NCBI GenBank assembly: GCA_937889225.1
Contig: CALAST010000038.1
Span: 1 to 36,117, forward strand
DNA length: 36,117 nucleotides
Reading direction: 5' to 3'
From: an uncultured Lachnobacterium sp.
GTDB taxonomy: Bacteria > Bacillota > Clostridia > Lachnospirales > Lachnospiraceae
The notes below the pieces were generated by a model that saw only the letters and a program-made list of their open reading frames with translations, did not search any database and was not told the origin of the DNA. A program made the translations under genes and the position numbers. Shown one piece after another: positions 32,363-36,117 of this stretch. How positions within the stretch are numbered: position 1 is the stretch's first letter; each line of letters opens with the position of its first letter.

Positions 32363-32450
32363 ATTCAAAAGCTACAATTATACTTCATTGTACTTCTTTT
32401 CGGATGATATTTCAATAATTGGAACTATATTTTCCCATAAATGCAGAATT

Positions 32451-32476
32451 GTTACTGTTCACACATAAACAGTAAC
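32451..32476. repeat. Perfect 9-bp inverted repeat
   Basis: GTTACTGTT and AACAGTAAC flank an 8-base spacer. The left arm plus CACAC (GTTACTGTTCACAC) recurs at 17802-17815 upstream of the PBP gene. A regulatory dyad is possible. Confidence 0.4.
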
Positions 32477-32535
32477 GAATTGGCTTTGGAGACTCCTTCA
32501 TTTTCTAAAACTTAATTTTTTATATAAAATGCCGA

Positions 32536-32541
32536 TATAAT
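32536..32541 (+). promoter_or_regulatory. Candidate -10 box of the FliD-like gene
   Basis: A consensus TATAAT lies 94 bases before the start codon. The best -35 (TTAATT at 18-base spacing) is weak. Confidence 0.35.
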
Positions 32542-32634
32542 ACATAAGTATAAATTTTCTAACTATAAAACACAATCCTCGATACATTATCCTACTACAT
32601 AAAATAACACAGAAATAATAAAAGGAGAATTTCA

Positions 32635-33192
32635 ATGGCATCTGTAGAATCAAGCGGAATCAGTTTAACCTCTGATTTTTTCATGAAAAACTTTTACAAA
32701 AATAATAGAAATGCATTTAAGACTTCTACCCGAAGCGATTATACACAAAAAGAACTTTCTTACGAGGATTCACGAGCATTAAAACGAGCATTGCAAAAAT
32801 TAGCTTCTTTTGATTATGAAGAAGAAGAAAATGGTGATAATATTGTAAGCACTATTAAGGCTTTTGCTGAAACTTATAACAATGCCCTTTCCTCCACCAA
32901 TTCGGATGACGCAGACACTTACCGACAAAATCGACAGCTTAAAGCCTTATCCAAAAAGTATGCTGGTGAACTGGAAGATATCGGAATTAGTATTGAAGAA
33001 GATGGTTCCTTCAGCATTAGTGAAAATATCTTAAAATCATCTTCTTTTGAAGAAGTAAAGAAAGTTTTTTCGAAAGAATCTGATTATATGAACAAATTAA
33101 AAACTATCGCCCGTCGTATGCATAGCACTTCTTATGATGAAATTTATGCACAAATGACCGGAGCCGGTGGACAATTAAATATTGTGCTTTAA
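32635..33192 (+). CDS. Small protein resembling the FliD C-terminal region
   Basis: The 185-residue protein has no signal peptide, membrane helix or cysteine. From about residue 68 it reads like the end of flagellar cap protein FliD: STIKAFAETYNNALS, then ELEDIGISIEEDGSFSISEN and EEVKKVFSKESDYMNKL, which parallel the FliD pattern of a coiled helix, a 'lasiGI...dG.L.iD' strand and a 'v..lF' helix. The N-terminal 60 residues are polar and unlike FliD. It is about 300 residues shorter than true FliD, and no flagellar gene is nearby. The ATG follows GGAG by 8 bases. It stands alone between a divergent operon and a convergent gene. The similarity is by eye; the function is unknown. Confidence 0.75.
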   Translation: MASVESSGISLTSDFFMKNFYKNNRNAFKTSTRSDYTQKELSYEDSRALKRALQKLASFDYEEEENGDNIVSTIKAFAETYNNALSSTNSDDADTYRQNRQLKALSKKYAGELEDIGISIEEDGSFSISENILKSSSFEEVKKVFSKESDYMNKLKTIARRMHSTSYDEIYAQMTGAGGQLNIVL

Positions 33193-33211
33193 TCTTAAAA
33201 ATTATCATACT

Positions 33212-33250
33212 GCTACAAATATAAATGTTATACATATTTATATTTGTAGC
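33212..33250. terminator. Perfect 15-bp hairpin between convergent genes
   Basis: GCTACAAATATAAAT and its exact complement flank a 9-base loop. It lies 20 bases after the FliD-like gene and 38 bases after the convergent AlaX gene, so it probably ends both transcripts, although neither side has a long T-run. Confidence 0.7.
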
Positions 33251-33287
33251 TCATAATAAATATGTGGCTTTGTACGCCCTGTTTTGC

Positions 33288-34469
33288 CTACTCAAAATGA
33301 AGCATCTGTTCAAGTTCTTCTCTTTTTGCCACTACCGAACCCTGTATCATCGCAGTACTTCCACCACCACGGGCATTTAATTTTTCTTTTAATGCCTTTG
33401 CAATTTCACGACAATCTATTGTTTTGCTGCCTATGATAAAATTATATCCCTCTTTATCACTTCCTACAAAAATACCGCAAATACCTTCATGCGATTCCAT
33501 CAGTTTATTTACAGTATTTCGCATAACGGGTGTCTCCAAATCCGCTTCAAACAAAACCACATCTCTTTGCTCTGCCGGAATTTGGTCTATCTTATTTTCC
33601 ATAAGAAGCTGTTTTGCATTGCCAAGCTGCATTTTTAAATTCTGTGTCTGTGTTTTCAATTTCGCTACATTTTCACTTAACATTTCCTGATTTGTGGTAA
33701 GAATTGCAGATAATTCAGCAATAATTTTAGATTTTTTTCTATATTCATCCAATGCACGGAATCCACATAAAAAGCTGATACGCACACCACCTTTATAACT
33801 TTGTACAGATTGAATCTTAAACATTCCAATTTCACCCGTACGATATACATGCGGTGCACAGCAGGCACACACATCATATCCTTCTATTTCCACAATACGA
33901 ATCGCTCCGTCTAATTCTTTTTTACTGCGATATTCCAATTTTGCCAGTTCTTCTTTTGAAGGGTATCCCGTTTTTATTTCCACATTTGCAATAATGGCTT
34001 CATTGACTTTCCATTCCAATTCTTCCAATTCATCCTGTGTCAGCATACCGTCAAAGTCCATCGTGACAATCTGATTACTTAAGTGAAAACCTACATTCTG
34101 ATAACCAAAATATTTATAGACCAATCCTGAAAAGAGATGTTCCCCACTATGTTGCTGCATATTAAAAAAACGATGTTGCCAATCTATTATTCCGGTTATG
34201 GTTATTCCTTCTTCTATAGGTTCATTTACGATATGAATAATCGTATTATCCTTTTGAATCTGCACATCCCATACCTCTGCTTCTCCTAAAGTCCCCTTAT
34301 CCGGAGTTTGTCCGCCTTCCTCCGGAAAAAAACAGGTTTGGTCTAAAATAATCTCATATCCCTTACGTGTATCTTCTTTTTTTCCAAAAATGCCCTCCTT
34401 ACATGAAAGTACCACCGCTTCAAACGTGGTTTGGTATGCATCCTTATCATAAAGTTTTATGGTTGCCAT
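33288..34469 (-). CDS. AlaX-type alanyl-tRNA editing protein with DHHA1 domain
   Basis: The 393-residue protein is a stand-alone relative of the alanyl-tRNA synthetase editing half. It removes serine or glycine wrongly attached to tRNA-Ala. An N-terminal beta domain (FFPEEGGQTPDKGTL) leads to the zinc-binding editing site, with H107 and H111 in QQHSGEH and C203/H207 in CACCAPH. A coiled coil at about 245-290 joins it to a C-terminal DHHA1 domain (NARGGGSTAMIQG). No synthetase core is present, so it acts in trans (long AlaX form). The ATG follows GGAG by 7 bases. Its promoter block is shared with the ABC exporter. The family is certain; the Ser/Gly preference is not visible. Confidence 0.92.
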   Translation of the reverse strand: MATIKLYDKDAYQTTFEAVVLSCKEGIFGKKEDTRKGYEIILDQTCFFPEEGGQTPDKGTLGEAEVWDVQIQKDNTIIHIVNEPIEEGITITGIIDWQHRFFNMQQHSGEHLFSGLVYKYFGYQNVGFHLSNQIVTMDFDGMLTQDELEELEWKVNEAIIANVEIKTGYPSKEELAKLEYRSKKELDGAIRIVEIEGYDVCACCAPHVYRTGEIGMFKIQSVQSYKGGVRISFLCGFRALDEYRKKSKIIAELSAILTTNQEMLSENVAKLKTQTQNLKMQLGNAKQLLMENKIDQIPAEQRDVVLFEADLETPVMRNTVNKLMESHEGICGIFVGSDKEGYNFIIGSKTIDCREIAKALKEKLNARGGGSTAMIQGSVVAKREELEQMLHFE

Positions 34470-34571
34470 CTTAGTTCTCCTATTTTAAATTTTAAAATTT
34501 TTATCAAGTGTTCACATGATATCTCACGGCATATGTTCTCACTAAATTCCCATTTCGCTTTGCTCATGCTC

Positions 34572-34594
34572 ATTAAGTGTTCACATTATACCAT
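34572..34594 (-). promoter_or_regulatory. Promoter block of the AlaX gene (23-bp repeat, copy 2)
   Basis: It is identical over 23 bases to the block upstream of the ABC exporter, with TATAAT at 34585-34590 on the minus strand followed by GTGAACACTTAAT. The leader to the AlaX ATG is about 110 bases. Confidence 0.6.
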
Positions 34595-34651
34595 TTTTTT
34601 TAATCTTAACATATTCTTAAAGTGTATTTTTGAAACATTTGTGCTAAACTA

Positions 34652-34789
34652 TTGTTATTGTACAATCGGTTTCCAGTAACAAGTAAAAATCCATACAAAA
34701 TTTGCTTCGCAAATGGATTTTCACCTGCAAAATTCACGTTTTTATACGTACTTAGCAGTAAATGCTACGTACTGTCTGTACAATAACAA
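34652..34789 (+). repeat. 138-bp segment bounded by 13-bp inverted repeats, with internal hairpins
   Basis: TTGTTATTGTACA (34652-34664) and TGTACAATAACAA (34777-34789) are exact inverse complements. Inside are two foldable parts: AAAATCCAT...TTTGC/GCAAATGGATTTT (34686-34721) and GTACTTAGCA/TGCTACGTAC (34748-34772, one mismatch). It may be a structured leader of the TVP38 gene or a small MITE-like element. Confidence 0.45.
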
Positions 34790-34837
34790 ACGATCGAATC
34801 TTGATGCTCAAAAGAGAAACCTGTTTTAGGAGGATTT

Positions 34838-35524
34838 ATGACTGAAAAAAATAATCTAAAAAAGTACCGTTTTCTAATTTTAATTCTATCTGTTATCATT
34901 CTTGCTGTTTTAACCATCGCTATCGGAAAGCCGTTACTTGCTTTTGTTTCCGAACCGGAAGCATTTCGTGATTGGGTTGCATCAAAAGGTATCTTAGGAG
35001 CTTTCGTATTTATGGGACTTAATATCTTACAAGTATTTTTAGCCATTATTCCGGGCGGTCCTTTTGAAATCGGGGCAGGTTACGCATTTGGCATTCCTTT
35101 GGGAACTTTTCTTTGTGATGTTGCCATGACACTTGGAGGCATGATTAATTTTCTGCTTGTCCGAAAATTTGGCATGCGTTTTATTGAGCTGTTTACCACC
35201 CGTGAAAAAATTGAATCCGTAAAATTTCTAAAATTAAATAAAAAATCCACCAGCCTGTTATTTTTATTTTTCCTGCTTCCGGGAACTCCAAAAGACTTAC
35301 TCTGCTATGCTGTGGGGCTTACGAACATCAAACTTTCCACATGGACAATCATTAATTTTGTAGGGCGTTTTCCTGCGATTTTATTATCTGCCATGAGTGG
35401 AAGTGCTTTAGGTAAACAGCGTTATGAAATTTTTATTATTGCAATGGCTGTTATTCTCGTATTTTATCTGTTAGGCGTATTTTTATATAACAAACATAAT
35501 AAAGCGACAGAAACGGTTTCTTGA
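34838..35524 (+). CDS. TVP38/TMEM64 (DedA-superfamily) membrane protein
   Basis: The 228-residue integral membrane protein belongs to the TVP38/TMEM64 VTT-domain family, related to DedA proteins linked to lipid flipping and envelope homeostasis. One N-terminal helix at about 10-30 precedes the VTT core. The first re-entrant motif is PGGPFEIGAGYAFGIPLG and the second is LLPGTPKDLLCYAVGL. Further helices lie at about 170-190 and 197-217. The length is typical. The ATG follows AGGAGG by 4 bases. It is a single gene with a terminator downstream and a structured leader upstream. The family is certain; the transported lipid or ion is unknown. Confidence 0.92.
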   Translation: MTEKNNLKKYRFLILILSVIILAVLTIAIGKPLLAFVSEPEAFRDWVASKGILGAFVFMGLNILQVFLAIIPGGPFEIGAGYAFGIPLGTFLCDVAMTLGGMINFLLVRKFGMRFIELFTTREKIESVKFLKLNKKSTSLLFLFFLLPGTPKDLLCYAVGLTNIKLSTWTIINFVGRFPAILLSAMSGSALGKQRYEIFIIAMAVILVFYLLGVFLYNKHNKATETVS

Positions 35525-35604
35525 CCATGAAAAAATGTTATTCGCTCTATAAATCAAACATTTAAACCTGCTTTTACTATTTTCTTGTGAATGCAAAACA
35601 AATT

Positions 35605-35646
35605 CCCCTACTTTATACGCAGAAATATATCGTAGGGGATTATTTT
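35605..35646 (+). terminator. Probable terminator of the TVP38 gene
   Basis: CCCCTAC (35605-35611) pairs with GTAGGGG (35632-35638) around a 20-base loop, followed by ATTATTTT on the plus strand, 80 bases after the stop codon. Confidence 0.6.
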
Positions 35647-35733
35647 CAAAAAATCAGATGATGGAACTTCTCATTTTTTACAGAAAAGCTGACACTCAAA
35701 ACTTTCTTTTACTGCTTTCTTCCTAATGAATCT

Positions 35734-35895
35734 CTACATACTGCTGAGAAATTTTATAATTACATCATAATTTTGGGGCTTATGTGGAAACGTACAATTG
35801 GAACAATCTTTTATTTGTTTTCCATTTACTTCGATATAGGTTGGATTTCCTAAACAGTAAAACAAAATGTAGAAAATTTGATACTTTCTATATTT
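35734..35895 (-). pseudogene. Possible C-terminal remnant of a lost gene
   Basis: The minus strand is open for 53 codons up to the TAG at 35734-35736, with no good start codon or ribosome site. The translation has a protein-like end: GNPTYIEVNGKQIKDCSNC, then TFPHKPQNYD and IIKFLSSM. The CSNC pair and the strand-like pattern look like a real domain, and amino acid use is natural. The family was not recognised. Upstream sequence is broken by stops in all frames, so this is best seen as the tail of a decayed or truncated gene. Confidence 0.35.
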
Positions 35896-36117
35896 CTACC
35901 CTTACTGTTAGGTTTACCACAAAATCCGTTCTAACTATTCTCTTAATAAACATTCTTTTTATCAAGTCTTTGGCATAGTCTCCCAGATTCCGCTACGTTT
36001 TCTTTTTTCTCCCTATAAGCAACAGACGTATCATCTCTTGGTCATACTTCCTGCCTTATAAGAAGTGTTAACCAATCTGTTTGAAAGTCGTGAAGTACTC
36101 GCTTATGTTACAAGTAG

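Larger units (their letters stand above)
32273..32634. other. Divergent intergenic region with a repeat and a hairpin
   Basis: These 362 bases separate the 2-hydroxyacid dehydrogenase (minus) from the FliD-like gene (plus) and contain no ORF. Seen here are a copy of the GGATATTCGCAATCC repeat (32325-32362), a 9-bp dyad (32451-32476), and a plus-strand TATAAT at 32536-32541 that may serve the FliD-like gene. Confidence 0.55.
34470..34837. other. Divergent intergenic region between the AlaX and TVP38 genes
   Basis: These 368 bases contain no ORF. From left to right they hold a second AAGTGTTCACAT motif (34506), a degenerate repeat piece CGCTTTGCTCATGCTCAT (34556-34573), the AlaX promoter block, and a 138-base segment bounded by 13-bp inverted repeats with two internal hairpins before the TVP38 gene. 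Confidence 0.55.
35525..36117. other. Terminal region without an intact gene
   Basis: The last 593 bases hold the TVP38 terminator and a possible coding remnant on the minus strand (35734-35895). The rest shows frequent stops in all frames, with short open stretches of 20-30 codons on the minus strand at about 35896-36000 that could be parts of the same decayed gene. Confidence 0.4.

Noticed and set aside
34652..34789. An insertion sequence or intact transposon
   Set aside because: The segment is only 138 bp, carries no transposase, and no target-site duplication could be made out; it is kept only as a possible MITE-like or leader element.
35784..35978. 64-residue plus-strand ORF near the end of the window
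   Set aside because: It begins with GTG, lacks a ribosome site, and overlaps a better minus-strand coding remnant.
1..36117. CRISPR array, tRNA, rRNA, T-box or known riboswitch
   Set aside because: No regularly spaced direct repeats, no cloverleaf-like GTTCRA signals with CCA ends, and no T-box GGTGGTACCGCG-type sequence were found by eye on either strand.

Overview
The window reads as chromosomal DNA of a low-GC, spore-forming, Gram-positive member of the Clostridia, most likely Lachnospiraceae. The reasons are: strong purine-rich ribosome binding sites before most genes; a SpoVT sporulation regulator; an LTA-synthase-like membrane sulfatase and a class A penicillin-binding protein; an AT-rich composition; and family choices such as the COG2509 flavoprotein, XRE regulators with membrane tails and a heterodimeric ABC exporter. 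No rRNA, tRNA, CRISPR array, phage module or intact insertion sequence was seen. Family calls come from reading motifs by eye; no database search was run.

Layout. 0.2-3.3 kb (minus): an Mrp/NBP35-type Fe-S carrier ATPase, a cation diffusion facilitator with Mn-type ligands and a doubled C-terminal domain, and signal peptidase I. 3.6-5.0 kb (plus): a COG2509 flavoprotein with a four-cysteine cluster. 5.1-9.1 kb (minus): XRE membrane regulator, ABC ATPase and FtsX-type permease. 9.2-11.5 kb: a MerR/GyrI-type drug sensor divergent from a MATE efflux pump. 11.7-12.3 kb (minus): a DUF3267-like metalloprotease gene apparently broken by a frameshift. 12.6-18.4 kb (minus): glutamate dehydrogenase, ROK glucokinase, class A PBP and SpoVT. 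18.6-22.8 kb (minus): nagB-nagA and a diguanylate cyclase with a LacI-type sugar-binding domain. 23.1-26.7 kb (minus): a two-gene heterodimeric ABC exporter. 26.9-32.3 kb (minus): a tight five-gene unit (2-hydroxyacid dehydrogenase, LTA-synthase-like sulfatase, DHH phosphoesterase, aroE, aroK). 32.6-33.2 kb (plus): a small protein resembling the FliD C-terminal region. 33.3-34.5 kb (minus): AlaX-type tRNA editing protein. 34.8-35.5 kb (plus): TVP38/DedA membrane protein. The last 600 bases hold no intact gene, only a possible coding remnant.

How the parts may work together. Amino-sugar catabolism (nagBA) and glucose phosphorylation (glucokinase) sit beside a cytoplasmic sugar-sensing diguanylate cyclase and envelope genes (PBP, LTA-like sulfatase), so part of the window couples carbohydrate supply to cell-wall work. 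Two efflux modules have their own local regulators (XRE-ABC and MerR-MATE).

The most notable non-coding signals are: a short repeat family with an invariant GGATATTCGCAATCC core found in intergenic spaces; a 23-bp identical promoter/start-site block used by two unrelated genes; a long hairpin that buries the spoVT ribosome binding site; and a dyad over the nagB -10 box. The most notable protein oddities are the tandem repeat inserted in NagA, the split catalytic competence of the two ABC halves, the cysteine cluster of the flavoprotein, and the stand-alone FliD-like protein. No single locus is clearly a new defence or mobile system.
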